A stretch of 64,000 nt of DNA from an uncultured Collinsella sp. (GTDB taxonomy: Bacteria > Actinomycetota > Coriobacteriia > Coriobacteriales > Coriobacteriaceae): positions 38,630 to 102,629 of the forward strand of contig UQIW01000005.1 in assembly GCA_900541235.1 (NCBI GenBank). The letters run 5' to 3'. The notes under the pieces were generated by a model. That model was not told the origin of the DNA and did not search any database. It saw nothing but the letters and a program-made list of their open reading frames with translations. Below, piece after piece: positions 1 through 8,314 of the stretch. Both the position numbers and the translations under genes were made by a program. Every line of letters begins with the position of its first letter. Positions within the stretch are counted from its first letter, which is position 1.

Positions 1-783
1 CCGGACTCCCTGTCGGGGGTCCCGGGCCGCGGCGAGGCCCTCGAGGCCGCCCGCGCCCTCTCGTCGCAGCGCGACCACGTCGTCGCCTGCGCGACCAGGG
101 ACAAGAACCGCCTGCGCGCGGTGCTGCTCGAGTCCTGCCCGGCCCTCGAGGCCGCGGTCGACCTGTCGGACCGGCGGTGGCTGGAGCTGCTCGCCGGGTT
201 CGGCGGGGCGTGGGGGATCGCCCGCTCCGGGGCCGAGGGCCCGCGGGCCGAGGCCGCCGGGGAGGCCGCGGCCGCCTCCACCGCGCCCCCGCCGGCGCTC
301 GTCGAGGCCGAGAACAGGCAGGTCAGGTTCCTGGCCGCCCGGATATCGGAGGCCCTCGACGAGGCCGGGGCCCTCGAGGCCGAGACGGCGGCGCTGCTCG
401 AGGGCGACGAGACCTACGCGTGCCTGCTCACCGTGCCCGGCATCGGCCCGAGGACCGCGGCGCAGCTCGCGGTGTCGGTCGACATCGGGAGGTTCCCGGA
501 CCACGACCACCTGGCCTCGTACTGCGGCATAGCCCCGAGGGTGAGGAGCTCCGGCACGTCGGTGAGGTCGGTCAGGGCGTCCAGGCGCGGCGACGCGAGG
601 CTCAAGTCCCTGCTGATCTTCTCGTGCAACAGCCTGGTGAGGTCCTCGGGGCGCTACGGCGAGTACTACCGGGCCTGCAGGGCGCGGGGCATGGGGCACG
701 GGCGGGCGCTCAAGGCCGTCGCGAGGAAGCGGCTCAGGGCGATATACGCCGTGATGCGCGACCGGGTGCCCTACCGGGAGTAG
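1..783 (+). CDS. IS110-family transposase, 3' part (5' end outside window)
   Basis: The reading frame is open from base 1, so the N-terminal DEDD-type catalytic domain lies outside the window. About 260 codons are visible. The C-terminal half carries the Transposase_20 (IS116/IS110/IS902) region: VPGIGPRTAAQLAVSVDIGRF, then a YCGIAPR segment, then SGTSVRSVRASRRGDARLK, ending in the basic motif ALKAVARKRLRAIYAVM. IS110 enzymes move an element without terminal inverted repeats, and the known relatives use a bridge RNA made from the element ends. Base composition is more GC-rich than the following genes (almost every third position is G or C), consistent with horizontal arrival. The C-terminus looks intact, but whether the element is functional cannot be judged without the 5' half. 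Confidence 0.9.
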   Translation, partial: PDSLSGVPGRGEALEAARALSSQRDHVVACATRDKNRLRAVLLESCPALEAAVDLSDRRWLELLAGFGGAWGIARSGAEGPRAEAAGEAAAASTAPPPALVEAENRQVRFLAARISEALDEAGALEAETAALLEGDETYACLLTVPGIGPRTAAQLAVSVDIGRFPDHDHLASYCGIAPRVRSSGTSVRSVRASRRGDARLKSLLIFSCNSLVRSSGRYGEYYRACRARGMGHGRALKAVARKRLRAIYAVMRDRVPYRE

Positions 784-812
784 CCCCGACGGTTGACAAA
801 ACTATAGGAACA
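1..812 (+). mobile_element. IS110-type insertion sequence, right portion
   Basis: The transposase frame plus about 30 bases after its stop (GGTTGACAAAACTATAGGAA and a few more) form the right part of the element. AT-richer chromosomal sequence and the topA terminator follow at once. IS110 elements have no terminal inverted repeats, so the exact end is an estimate. Confidence 0.55.
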
Positions 813-827
813 CCTAACTGCCGGTCA

Positions 828-867
828 AAAAAACGAGCGAGGATCGCGGGGTCCTCGCTCGTTTTTT
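828..867 (-). terminator. Intrinsic terminator of topA
   Basis: Perfect 10-bp stem (CGAGCGAGGA / TCCTCGCTCG) with an eight-base loop, flanked by A6 on the left and T6 on the right. It can therefore stop transcription from either side. It lies 22 bases after the topA stop and also separates topA from the insertion sequence. Confidence 0.85.
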
Positions 868-889
868 GGGCAATGTTTCGACTGCGCCG

Positions 890-3481
890 TTACTTGTCGG
901 CGACCTTCTTGGCCGTCGTCTTCTTGGTGGTCGACTTCTTGGCAGTCGACTTTTTCGCCGTCGAAGTCTTCTTCGCAGCGGTCGTCTTCTTCGCCGTGCT
1001 CGCCTTGGTTGTGGTCTTGCGGCCGCGGGCGGGCTTCTTCTCCTTGGTCGGGCAGTCCATGTTCACGCAGATACGCCACGGGCCGCGCGCCGTGTTGACC
1101 ACCACGATGGGAGCGCCGCACTCGGGACAGGTCTCGCCCGTCGCCTCGAGTTTTCCACGCGCCGGCAGTGGATAGCTCACGCCGCAATCGTCATAGTTGG
1201 TGCAGCGGATAAAGCGCTTGCCGCTCTTCTCGCTCTTGTGTGCGATCAGGTCGCCATGGCGTCCGGCCTCGGCACACACCTTGCACTCGCCCACCTTAAG
1301 GTCGGGCTCGTAGTTGGTGGGGCACGTGGGGTTCACGCAGATCTCGAAGGCCTTCTGGCGGAACGGCTGGCACTTGATGCGCGGCGCACCGCACTCGGGG
1401 CACACGGCGGCCTCGCCCTCGAGCGGGCTTACCTTGACGCCACTCGGCACCGGATAGGTCACGTCGCAGTCGGGCCAGCCCATGCAGCCAATGAAGCTGC
1501 CGCGGGTCTTGGCGCTCGTCTTCATAACCAGGTCCTTGCCGCACTTGGGGCAGGTGCCCACGCGCGCATCGGCCGTGACGGCGTCGCTGATGGCGTCGCC
1601 GAGCTCCTGCGTATGCTTGAGCAGCTCGTCGAGCACGCCGGCCAGCAGCGCACGCGAGTGCGTCACGACATGCTCTTCGGTGTCCTCGCCGCGCTCGACG
1701 CGAGTCATGTCGCCGTCGAGCTCGCTGGTCATATCGGGGCTCGTGATGCGCGGGGCAAACTGCGTCAGCGCGTCGATGATGGCGATGCCCAGCTGGCTCG
1801 GCTCAACGGGATCGTTTTTGAGGTAGCGCACGGCGTACAGGCGCTCGATGATGCTCGCGCGCGTGGACTTGGTGCCCAGGCCGCGCTTTTCCATCTCCTG
1901 CACGAGCTTGCCCTGGCTGTAGCGCGCGGGCGGCTCGGTCTGCTTGGCCTCGAGCTTAATGTCGAACACGTCGACCGTATCGCCCTGCTCCAGCGGCGGC
2001 ATCTGCTCGTCGCGTTTAAGGCCGTACGGATAGGCCTCGCGGAAGCCTGGGGTCACGAGCACGTCGCCCGAAGCCACGAACGGCTCGCCGTTCACATCGA
2101 GCTCGAGCTTGGTGTTCTCGATGGTCGCAGGGCCCATAAGCGTCGCCAGGAAGCGGCGGGCGATGAGGTCGTAGAGCTTGCGCTGGCCACCGTCGAGCGT
2201 GGACGGATCGCCCTCGCCCGTGGGGTAGATAGGCGGGTGGTCGGTGGTCTCGACCTTGCCGCGCGTGGGCTTCATGGGACCGGCGAGCACCTTTTTGCAC
2301 ACGGGCGCCAGCGCCGGGTTGATCTTTGCCAGGTCGCTCACCACGGCACCCAGATCGAGCGTCGCAGGGTACACAGTATTGTCGACACGCGGGTAGCTGA
2401 TGAGACCGGCCATGTAGAGGGACTCGGCGATGCGCATCGTACGCGCAGGCGAGATGCCCTCGGCCGCGGCGGCAGCCTGCAGCGAGGTCGTCGCAAACGG
2501 CGTGGGCGGCTGCTGCTTACGCGAGCGCTTGGTCACCGCGGCAACGGTCGCCGTCGCGACACCGTCGACATGGCCGTACGCCGTCTCGGCAGCATCCTTG
2601 TCGGTAAAACGCGCCGTCTTGTGCGCGATCTTAAAGCGGTCGTCCTCGGCAGCGCCCTGCGCGGCACCCATGCCGCGAATCTGCCAATAGTCCTCGGGCA
2701 CAAACGCCATGCGCTCGCGCTCGCGCTCGACCACCAGGGCGAGCGTCGGCGTCTGCACGCGGCCGGCGGAGCGCACGTTACCAAAGCCGCCAAACTTGGC
2801 GAGCGTCAGGTAGCGCGTGAGCACCGCACCCCAAATGAGATCGATGTGCTGACGGCTCTCGCCGGCGTCGGCCAGGTTCTGGTCGAGCGAGACAAGGTTA
2901 TCGAAGGCCTGCGTGATCTCGGCCTTGGTAAACGAAGAATACTGGGCGCGGGCGACCGGCAAGTCGGGCGCCACCTCGCGCACCTTGTTGAGGGCGTCCG
3001 AACCGATCAGCTCGCCCTCGCGATCGAAGTCCGTGGCGATGATGACGCTGTCGGACTTTTTGGCGAGGTTCTTAAGCGAGCGGATGAGCTCCTTCTCGGC
3101 CGGCAGCTTAATGACGGGTGCCCAGGTGAGATAGGGCAGGCTCTCGAGCTTCCAGCCCTTGATGGAGATGCCATCGGCAAGGAACGGCTTACGCTTGGTG
3201 TCGTAAGGCGGACGAGCCAGGCCATCGGGCATGTCGGCCGGCAGCATCTCGCCGTCCTCGGTAACCGAATACCAGCCCAGCTTTTTATCGAACAGCACGC
3301 TGTCGCAAAAATCAGGCGCAAGGATGTGACCGGCAAGGCCGATCGTCACACACTCCTCGCCCTTCCACTCAAAACGGTAGATGGCGGTGTTGTACACCTT
3401 GTCCTTTTTGGGCTTGCCCGTGGACAGACGCTCGGCGATCTGACGCGCGGCGTCGTTTTTCTCGGCGATGATGAGCTTCAA
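890..3481 (-). CDS. topA: Type IA DNA topoisomerase (topoisomerase I)
   Basis: An 863-residue enzyme that relaxes negative supercoils by single-strand passage. A TOPRIM domain opens the protein (AEKNDAA near residue 6; ATDFDREGE at 149-157). SAGRVQTPTL is at 238-247, the catalytic tyrosine is Y363 in ISYPRVDN, and TTDHPPIYP follows at 412. The C-terminus has four Cys4 zinc-ribbon modules (CPKCG, CPECG, CKVC, CPECG starts). It ends in a lysine/alanine/threonine-rich tail like those on actinobacterial topoisomerase I. The start is TTG, chosen because AGGAG lies about eight bases upstream and TOPRIM begins at residue 3. The overall fold resembles topoisomerase III-like members of the family, so a topB name is possible. 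Transcription ends at the hairpin just downstream. Confidence 0.9.
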   Translation of the reverse strand: MKLIIAEKNDAARQIAERLSTGKPKKDKVYNTAIYRFEWKGEECVTIGLAGHILAPDFCDSVLFDKKLGWYSVTEDGEMLPADMPDGLARPPYDTKRKPFLADGISIKGWKLESLPYLTWAPVIKLPAEKELIRSLKNLAKKSDSVIIATDFDREGELIGSDALNKVREVAPDLPVARAQYSSFTKAEITQAFDNLVSLDQNLADAGESRQHIDLIWGAVLTRYLTLAKFGGFGNVRSAGRVQTPTLALVVERERERMAFVPEDYWQIRGMGAAQGAAEDDRFKIAHKTARFTDKDAAETAYGHVDGVATATVAAVTKRSRKQQPPTPFATTSLQAAAAAEGISPARTMRIAESLYMAGLISYPRVDNTVYPATLDLGAVVSDLAKINPALAPVCKKVLAGPMKPTRGKVETTDHPPIYPTGEGDPSTLDGGQRKLYDLIARRFLATLMGPATIENTKLELDVNGEPFVASGDVLVTPGFREAYPYGLKRDEQMPPLEQGDTVDVFDIKLEAKQTEPPARYSQGKLVQEMEKRGLGTKSTRASIIERLYAVRYLKNDPVEPSQLGIAIIDALTQFAPRITSPDMTSELDGDMTRVERGEDTEEHVVTHSRALLAGVLDELLKHTQELGDAISDAVTADARVGTCPKCGKDLVMKTSAKTRGSFIGCMGWPDCDVTYPVPSGVKVSPLEGEAAVCPECGAPRIKCQPFRQKAFEICVNPTCPTNYEPDLKVGECKVCAEAGRHGDLIAHKSEKSGKRFIRCTNYDDCGVSYPLPARGKLEATGETCPECGAPIVVVNTARGPWRICVNMDCPTKEKKPARGRKTTTKASTAKKTTAAKKTSTAKKSTAKKSTTKKTTAKKVADK

Positions 3482-3535
3482 AAGAGGCTCCTATCTCGTG
3501 TCTCCGCGGCTGCGCCCGCGCTTGTGGCGGCCGAC

Positions 3536-4219
3536 TTACGCCCTTGCTTGCTCGATCTGCCCGATGAGCCAATCGCACCAGGCATCCATGCCCTCGCCCT
3601 TGCGCGCGCTCACGGCAAACCGCGGCGCCTGCGGATTGAGGTCATCGAGTGTCTTAGTATACCTATCCATGTCAAAATCGAAAGCCGGGGCCACGTCGAC
3701 CTTATTGAGCAGCTGTGCGCCGGCGTGCTGGAAGATGCCCGGGTACTTGACGGGCTTGTCGTCGCCCTCGGGCACCGAGAGAATCATGATGGACAGGTTC
3801 TCGCCCAGGTCAAAGTCGACCGGGCAGACCAGGTTGCCCACATTTTCGATAAAGATGACGTCGATGTTCTCCAAGCCGACGGCCTGGTCGAACGCATCGA
3901 CAGCCTCCATAATCATGTTGCCCTCGAGGTGGCACAGGCCGCCCGTGTTGATCTGGATGGCGGGCATGCCGGCTTCCTTCATGGTGATGGCGTCGACGTC
4001 CGAGGCGATGTCGCCCTCGATGACGGCACAGCGCAAGCCGGCCTTGTCGCGCAGGCGCTCGTTGGTGCCCAGGATCGTGGTGGTCTTGCCCGAACCGGGA
4101 CTCGACAGCACATTGATCACATAGGTGTTTGTCTCATTAAATCGCTGACGCAGCTGATCTGCCAGGCGCTCGTTGCGCGACAGAATCGGCGATGCGATAT
4201 CAATCGTTTTCTCGGCCAT
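3536..4219 (-). CDS. hypB: Hydrogenase maturation GTPase HypB
   Basis: A 227-residue SIMIBI-class GTPase that supplies nickel to the large subunit of NiFe hydrogenase. The P-loop is SSPGSGKTT at residues 39-47. The metal site at the dimer interface is visible as C95-H96 (GLCHLEG) and C132 (VCPVDFDLGE). The N-terminal CXXCGC motif and histidine-rich stretch of some HypB proteins are absent, so this version has only the G-domain nickel site. It lies 54 bases after hypA in the same direction, preceded by AAGGAG. Maturation genes hypC-F and hydrogenase subunits are not in the window. Confidence 0.93.
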   Translation of the reverse strand: MAEKTIDIASPILSRNERLADQLRQRFNETNTYVINVLSSPGSGKTTTILGTNERLRDKAGLRCAVIEGDIASDVDAITMKEAGMPAIQINTGGLCHLEGNMIMEAVDAFDQAVGLENIDVIFIENVGNLVCPVDFDLGENLSIMILSVPEGDDKPVKYPGIFQHAGAQLLNKVDVAPAFDFDMDRYTKTLDDLNPQAPRFAVSARKGEGMDAWCDWLIGQIEQARA

Positions 4220-4273
4220 ACTCGGCGCTCCTTACTTCTACCATTTATACCCCGTCCCCAGGTTGCTGGCGGG

Positions 4274-4630
4274 CTAATCGTCGGGGGTCTCGATCTCGAT
4301 ACTCGCGATGTCGAGTTCGCGGCCGTGCAGCAGACGCACGTTGGCGCCGCCACACTGGGGACAGCGGCAATGGAAGCGGTCGTGCTCGAAGACCTCGCCG
4401 CAGTCCAGACACTCGCTTTGTGGATGGACTTCCTCCACGGCAAGCTCGCAGCCGCGCGTGAGCGGGTCCTCGTCGCGAAACGTCTCCCACGCAAAGTCGA
4501 GTGCCTCGCGCACGACCTCGGTCATATCCCCGATACGCAGCGTTACCAAAACGGCGCGCGAGGCCCCCGCCCCACGCGCCGCGCGAATCACTGTATCGAG
4601 TATGCCGTTGACAATGCCAACCTCGTGCAT
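4274..4630 (-). CDS. hypA: Hydrogenase nickel incorporation protein HypA
   Basis: A 118-residue nickel chaperone, partner of HypB. The nickel-binding N-terminus M1-H2-E3 is present. The structural zinc site is C74xxC77 and C90xxC93, with one extra cysteine at 88. Length is standard for the family. The gene begins six bases after the tatC stop, and its ribosome site lies within the end of tatC, so hypA and tatC are probably translated from one message. The pairing makes sense if the hydrogenase matured by HypAB is a Tat substrate, which is inference. Confidence 0.93.
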   Translation of the reverse strand: MHEVGIVNGILDTVIRAARGAGASRAVLVTLRIGDMTEVVREALDFAWETFRDEDPLTRGCELAVEEVHPQSECLDCGEVFEHDRFHCRCPQCGGANVRLLHGRELDIASIEIETPDD

Positions 4631-4636
4631 ACCGAT

Positions 4637-5428
4637 TTACTCCTCGTCGTCCTCGTCGTCCGAGAACAGGTCCAGACGGCTCACAAACAAGCCCTCCTTG
4701 CCCTCGCGCGCGGTAATGACCACGCGGGCGATGGCGAGCGAAATCTCGTAGAGCGAGAGCAGGGCGCCATACATGAGGCCCAGCGTAACGGGCGAGCCGT
4801 CGGGCGTAATCACAGCCGAGCCCACAAGCAGGCCAACGTATACATAACGCCAGGCGCTGCGGAAAGCAGCGTAGGACACGATGTGGAAGACGGACAGGTA
4901 GAAGATGATGAGCGGCAGCTCAAACGCCACGCCAAAGCCGATCATAAAGAGCAGCTCCATGTTGACGTAGTTCTCCAGATCGGGCAGCGCCGTAGCGACG
5001 GCCGAGGTCTCGCCGATGAGCCACTCAAAGCCCGCGGGAATGATGATGAAATAGCAGAAGATGGCGCCCAGGAAGAACAGCACCGTCGAGGCGAGCACCG
5101 TGGGCACGACCCACTTGCGCTCGTTGGGGCGAAGCGCCGGCAGGAAAAACGCCAAGATCTGCCAGATGATCATGGGCGTGCACATGACAACGGCCATCTT
5201 GATGGCCAGCGAAAAGCGCAGACCAAAGCCGCCGAGCGTGGTGGTGATGTAAAACTTACCGTCCGGCACAAAGGAGCGGATGGGGTCTTCCAGGATATCG
5301 AGTACCACGGGCGTGGCGAAATACAGCACGATGGCGGCGGCAAAGACTGACACAACCACGATGGTCAGGCGGCGACGGAGCTCTCCCAGGTGATCGAAGA
5401 GCGGCATACGCGCAGGTCCGATAGGCAT
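4637..5428 (-). CDS. tatC: Sec-independent protein translocase TatC
   Basis: A 263-residue polytopic membrane protein, the receptor subunit for twin-arginine signal peptides. Six hydrophobic segments are visible. The cytoplasmic N-terminal HLGELRRRL lies at about residues 13-21, GFGVAFELP at about 174-182, and ITPDGSP precedes the last membrane span. The C-terminal tail is acidic (DDEDDEE). The start codon overlaps the upstream tatA stop by one base (TAATG), indicating translational coupling. Confidence 0.95.
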   Translation of the reverse strand: MPIGPARMPLFDHLGELRRRLTIVVVSVFAAAIVLYFATPVVLDILEDPIRSFVPDGKFYITTTLGGFGLRFSLAIKMAVVMCTPMIIWQILAFFLPALRPNERKWVVPTVLASTVLFFLGAIFCYFIIIPAGFEWLIGETSAVATALPDLENYVNMELLFMIGFGVAFELPLIIFYLSVFHIVSYAAFRSAWRYVYVGLLVGSAVITPDGSPVTLGLMYGALLSLYEISLAIARVVITAREGKEGLFVSRLDLFSDDEDDEE

Positions 5429-6003
5429 TACTCATCGCCTCCCTTCGGGGCATCGGCGGCAGCGGCGTCGTCCTCGGCCTCGAGCTCGCGAGCGAGCTGG
5501 TCGACGACGGCCTTGCGCTTGCGGGGACGACGGGCGTAGAGGTCAGCCGTCGTGGGCTCTGCCGGCTCGGGCTCGGACTCGGGCTCTGCAGCAGGCTCGG
5601 GCTCGGCGGCAGCGGCAGGCTCGGCGCCCTCGGCCTCGGACTCCTCAGCAGTACCCTCGCCCTCGGCGGCACCCTCGCTCGCAGCCTTCTCGGCAGCAAG
5701 GCGGGCACGGCGCTCGGCAAAGGTCTCCTTCTTGGCGGGCGCTGCCGTCTCGGCGGCATCCTCGTCCGCATCGGAATCGTCATCGACGGCAGTCTTCTTG
5801 GGCTTGACCGGTGCCGAAGCGGCCTCGCTCACCGGATCGATAATCTCGGACTGAACAACGGCCGTCATCTTTTCCTGCGTCTCGCGGAACTGACGGATGG
5901 CACGGCCGATCGTGCGGCCCATCTGTGGGAGCTTATCCGGGCCAAACAGCAAAAAGCCGAAGACCACGATGATCGCGAGCTCACCCTCTCCAATACCAAA
6001 CAC
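5428..6003 (-). CDS. tatA: Twin-arginine translocase subunit TatA/TatB
   Basis: About 191 residues. The N-terminus is FGIGEGELAIIVVFGFLLFG, a single membrane helix with the conserved FGPDKLP hinge, then an amphipathic helix (GRTIGRAIRQFRETQ). The long C-terminal tail is rich in Ala, Glu and Pro and probably disordered, which makes the protein longer than a typical TatA and TatB-like in size. The start is taken as GTG at 6003 because GGAGG precedes it by five bases and the family N-terminus begins there. An upstream in-frame start (6048) would add 15 residues unlike the family. Only one TatA/B gene is present here, so it may be a bifunctional minimal-Tat subunit. Confidence 0.85.
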   Translation of the reverse strand: MFGIGEGELAIIVVFGFLLFGPDKLPQMGRTIGRAIRQFRETQEKMTAVVQSEIIDPVSEAASAPVKPKKTAVDDDSDADEDAAETAAPAKKETFAERRARLAAEKAASEGAAEGEGTAEESEAEGAEPAAAAEPEPAAEPESEPEPAEPTTADLYARRPRKRKAVVDQLARELEAEDDAAAADAPKGGDE

Positions 6004-6084
6004 ACATACCTCCAAGGCTCGATGTGAGTCGAGCCCGCACCGCGCCATTCGGCCGGAACTCGTCTATTCATTCGGTCAAGTATA

Positions 6085-6112
6085 GCGCCCGGACGCCAAA
6101 ACGTCCGAGCGC
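6085..6112. other. Hairpin between STAS gene and tatA
   Basis: An 11-bp stem with one wobble position (GCGCCCGGACG / CGTCCGAGCGC) and a CCAAAA loop. No U-tract follows on the minus strand, where it lies after the STAS gene. It could be a weak terminator or an mRNA-stability structure. Confidence 0.4.
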
Positions 6113-6156
6113 ATCACAAACATATGCCAAACGGCATGCCCTTTTGGGGGCAAAGA

Positions 6157-6471
6157 TTATGCAGCGGTGATCGAAATCTCCTGGTCGACACCCAACAGCT
6201 GGACCACGCGCATCACCGGGGGCTGCACATTGGTGCAGCTAAAGCGCTTGCCGTGGTCGACCGCGTGGTGCGCGGCGCCCACGAGCACGCCAATGCCCGT
6301 CGAATCGATGTAGCTCACCTGGGCAAAATCGAGCTCAACGGCCTCGGTGGGCTGCTCGAGCGCCAGGTCGATGGCATTGCGCAGGCTATCGGCGTTAGAG
6401 ATATCGATCTCGCCGGTTACCTTAATGGTGTAGAGCTCTGGCGTGGGGTTGGTGGAAATACCCAAATCCAT
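6157..6471 (-). CDS. STAS-domain anti-sigma factor antagonist
   Basis: A 104-residue single STAS domain of the SpoIIAA/RsbV type. The phosphorylatable serine is S57 in SYIDSTGIGVLVG, preceded by the usual hydrophobic strand ELDFAQV. Such proteins release a sigma factor by binding a cognate anti-sigma kinase when unphosphorylated. No RsbW/SpoIIAB-type kinase or sigma gene is next to it, so its partner is encoded elsewhere. AAAGGAG lies at normal distance before the ATG. Confidence 0.85.
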   Translation of the reverse strand: MDLGISTNPTPELYTIKVTGEIDISNADSLRNAIDLALEQPTEAVELDFAQVSYIDSTGIGVLVGAAHHAVDHGKRFSCTNVQPPVMRVVQLLGVDQEISITAA

Positions 6472-6522
6472 GTATACGCTCCTTTGTGTATCGAAAGTGC
6501 GGATAGTACGGGAAGCCGCGCG

Positions 6523-7827
6523 TTAGGCGCGCTCGGCGCGCGCAAGCTCGGCAGCGACAAGCTTCACAGCCAGCACCAGCACATCGAGCGCGGCCTCCAG
6601 GTCCTCGACCGTGGGATAGCTCGGCGCGATGCGGATGTTGGTGTCGCGCGGGTCCTTGCCATAAGGCCAGGTGGCACCAGCCGGCGTGAGCTTGACGCCC
6701 AGGTCGGCGCAGAGCGCGGCGACCTTCTGGGCCGAGCCCTCGGGACCATCGAAGCTTACAAAGTAGCCGCCGCGGGGGTGCGTCCAGGTGGCGCAGCCCG
6801 TCTCGCCCAGACCCTCGGTGAGCTTGCGCTCGACGGCCTCAAAGCGCGGGCGCAGGAACTCGGCATGCTTTTTCATGTGCTCCTTGACCGCCTCGATGGT
6901 GGGAAGGAAGCGCACGTGACGCAGCTGGTTGAGCTTGTCGGCGCTGATGAGGCCGGCCTTCAGGCGCTTGGAGAACTCCGCGATAACCGCGGGGCTCGCA
7001 CCGATAAAGCCGATACCGGCACCCGGGAAGGTGATCTTGGACGTCGAGGCAAAGGCCACCACGCGGTCCTCGGTGCCCGCCGCGCGAGCGAGGTCAAAGA
7101 TGTTGGCAAGTTCGTCGGTCTCGTCGTACAGGTCATGCACGCAGTAGGCGTTATCCCAGAAGATGCGGAAATCGGGCGCGGCCGTGGGCATCTCGACCAG
7201 GCGGCGCACAGTGTCCTCGCTAAAGGTGATGCCCGTGGGGTTGGAATACTTGGGCACGCACCAGATACCCTTGATGGAATCGTCGGCGGCAACCAGGCGC
7301 TCGATCTCGTCCATGTCGGGGCCGTTGTCGGTCATCGCGACGGGGACGTTCTCGATACCCAGGTCGGCGGTGATGCCAAAGTGGCGGTCGTAGCCGGGAA
7401 CAGGGCACAGGAACTTGACCTTCTTGCCGTCATGCGCGGCCTCGTAAGCCTCCCAAGGCTCGCTGCCGCACGAGCCGCAGCGCCAGAACATACCGGCGAT
7501 ATCGTGCTCAATCAGCAGGCTCGATGAACCCAGCACGAGCGTCTGCTCGGCGGGGCAGCCCAAGAACCCCCCTGCCAGCTTGCGTGCCGAGGGAATACCC
7601 TCAAAGCAGCCGTAGTTGGAACAATCGACGTTGCCGTCGTGCAGATCGGCATCGGCATTGAGGATATCGAGCATGGGTCGAGAGATGTCCACCTGGGAGG
7701 GCGACGGCTTGCCGCGGGCCATGTCGAGCGCCAGGCCCTTGGCCTTGACCTCGGCGACCTCGGCTTTGAGCGCCTCTATGGCGGCATCGAGTTCGGTGGT
7801 TTCCATCTTCTGGTAGATCGTCTGCAT
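6523..7827 (-). CDS. PLP-dependent aminotransferase of the aspartate aminotransferase Ic (MocR-like fold) group
   Basis: A 434-residue fold-type I enzyme. The pyridoxal-phosphate lysine is K264 in ASTSKITFPGAG. The cofactor is further held by N196 (YSNPTG) and D225 (FWDNAY). A substrate-carboxylate arginine lies in NIRIAPSYP near the C-terminus. The sequence matches the actinobacterial/firmicute aspartate aminotransferase family PF12897 rather than the classic AspC group, so aspartate-oxaloacetate transamination is the likely reaction. The N-terminus is helical (DAAIEALKAEVAEVKAKG). It is followed on the same strand by the STAS gene 51 bases later. Substrate is inferred from the family only. 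Confidence 0.8.
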   Translation of the reverse strand: MQTIYQKMETTELDAAIEALKAEVAEVKAKGLALDMARGKPSPSQVDISRPMLDILNADADLHDGNVDCSNYGCFEGIPSARKLAGGFLGCPAEQTLVLGSSSLLIEHDIAGMFWRCGSCGSEPWEAYEAAHDGKKVKFLCPVPGYDRHFGITADLGIENVPVAMTDNGPDMDEIERLVAADDSIKGIWCVPKYSNPTGITFSEDTVRRLVEMPTAAPDFRIFWDNAYCVHDLYDETDELANIFDLARAAGTEDRVVAFASTSKITFPGAGIGFIGASPAVIAEFSKRLKAGLISADKLNQLRHVRFLPTIEAVKEHMKKHAEFLRPRFEAVERKLTEGLGETGCATWTHPRGGYFVSFDGPEGSAQKVAALCADLGVKLTPAGATWPYGKDPRDTNIRIAPSYPTVEDLEAALDVLVLAVKLVAAELARAERA

Positions 7828-7976
7828 GGGTGCGACCTTTCGCGAAGCGGTACGTTGCAGTTCGTCTAAGTATAGACCGCCACCGCCGCAACGGTATGAA
7901 GCCGTGATAGATTAAGTCCATCGCAATAAATTACGAATCGCCGCGCATGCCGGCGTGGGGCGCCCAAGGAGGCACT

Positions 7977-8231
7977 ATGGAGTACGGATCGTTCCAGGCC
8001 GAGGAATTCGGCGACCTGCAGCGCCTGGTCGACGGACTGTTTTACGACCGCCACGCCATCGACCGCCTGGATCTGATCGTACAGGCCGAGATCTTGGACC
8101 TGGCGCCCGACCTCATGGAAATCGTCAACCTTTTGCCGCCCGGCTACTACGACCGCCAATCGCTTTGCGACCAGCTCAACTCCGCCTTGGCCGCCCACGG
8201 CTGGGGCGCCGTCTACGGCACCGTGGAATAA
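7977..8231 (+). CDS. Small conserved-looking protein of unknown function
   Basis: An 84-residue, acidic, probably helical soluble protein (MEYGSFQAEEFGDLQ...). It contains two leucine/aspartate-rich helices and a PPGYYDRQ turn. The start at 7977 follows AAGGAGG by four bases; an upstream in-frame start at 7947 lacks a ribosome site. It is divergent from the aminotransferase and ends at a strong terminator. I do not recognise the family. Compact size and a good ribosome site argue that it is a real gene. Confidence 0.7.
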   Translation: MEYGSFQAEEFGDLQRLVDGLFYDRHAIDRLDLIVQAEILDLAPDLMEIVNLLPPGYYDRQSLCDQLNSALAAHGWGAVYGTVE

Positions 8232-8259
8232 ACCTAGTCATTTAAGAACGTCCATGACT

Positions 8260-8297
8260 AAAACGCCACCTGTGATGGTGTTCACAGGCGGCGTTTT
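8260..8297. terminator. Bidirectional terminator between the small gene and nhaA
   Basis: Stem of 16 bp with one mismatch (AAAACGCCACCTGTGA / TCACAGGCGGCGTTTT) and a six-base loop. The outer A4/T4 gives a U-tract in both directions. It serves two convergent genes. Confidence 0.85.
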
Positions 8298-8314
8298 CAA
8301 ACTTGTATGTGCTC

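Noticed and set aside
3536..4630. A complete hydrogenase operon
   Set aside because: Only hypA and hypB are present; neighbours are Tat and topoisomerase genes.
866..5350. A 1494-codon open frame on the plus strand opposite topA, hypB, hypA and tatC
   Set aside because: It is antisense to four genes with clear family motifs. Long antisense frames are expected from strong GC bias at third positions. No domain is recognisable.
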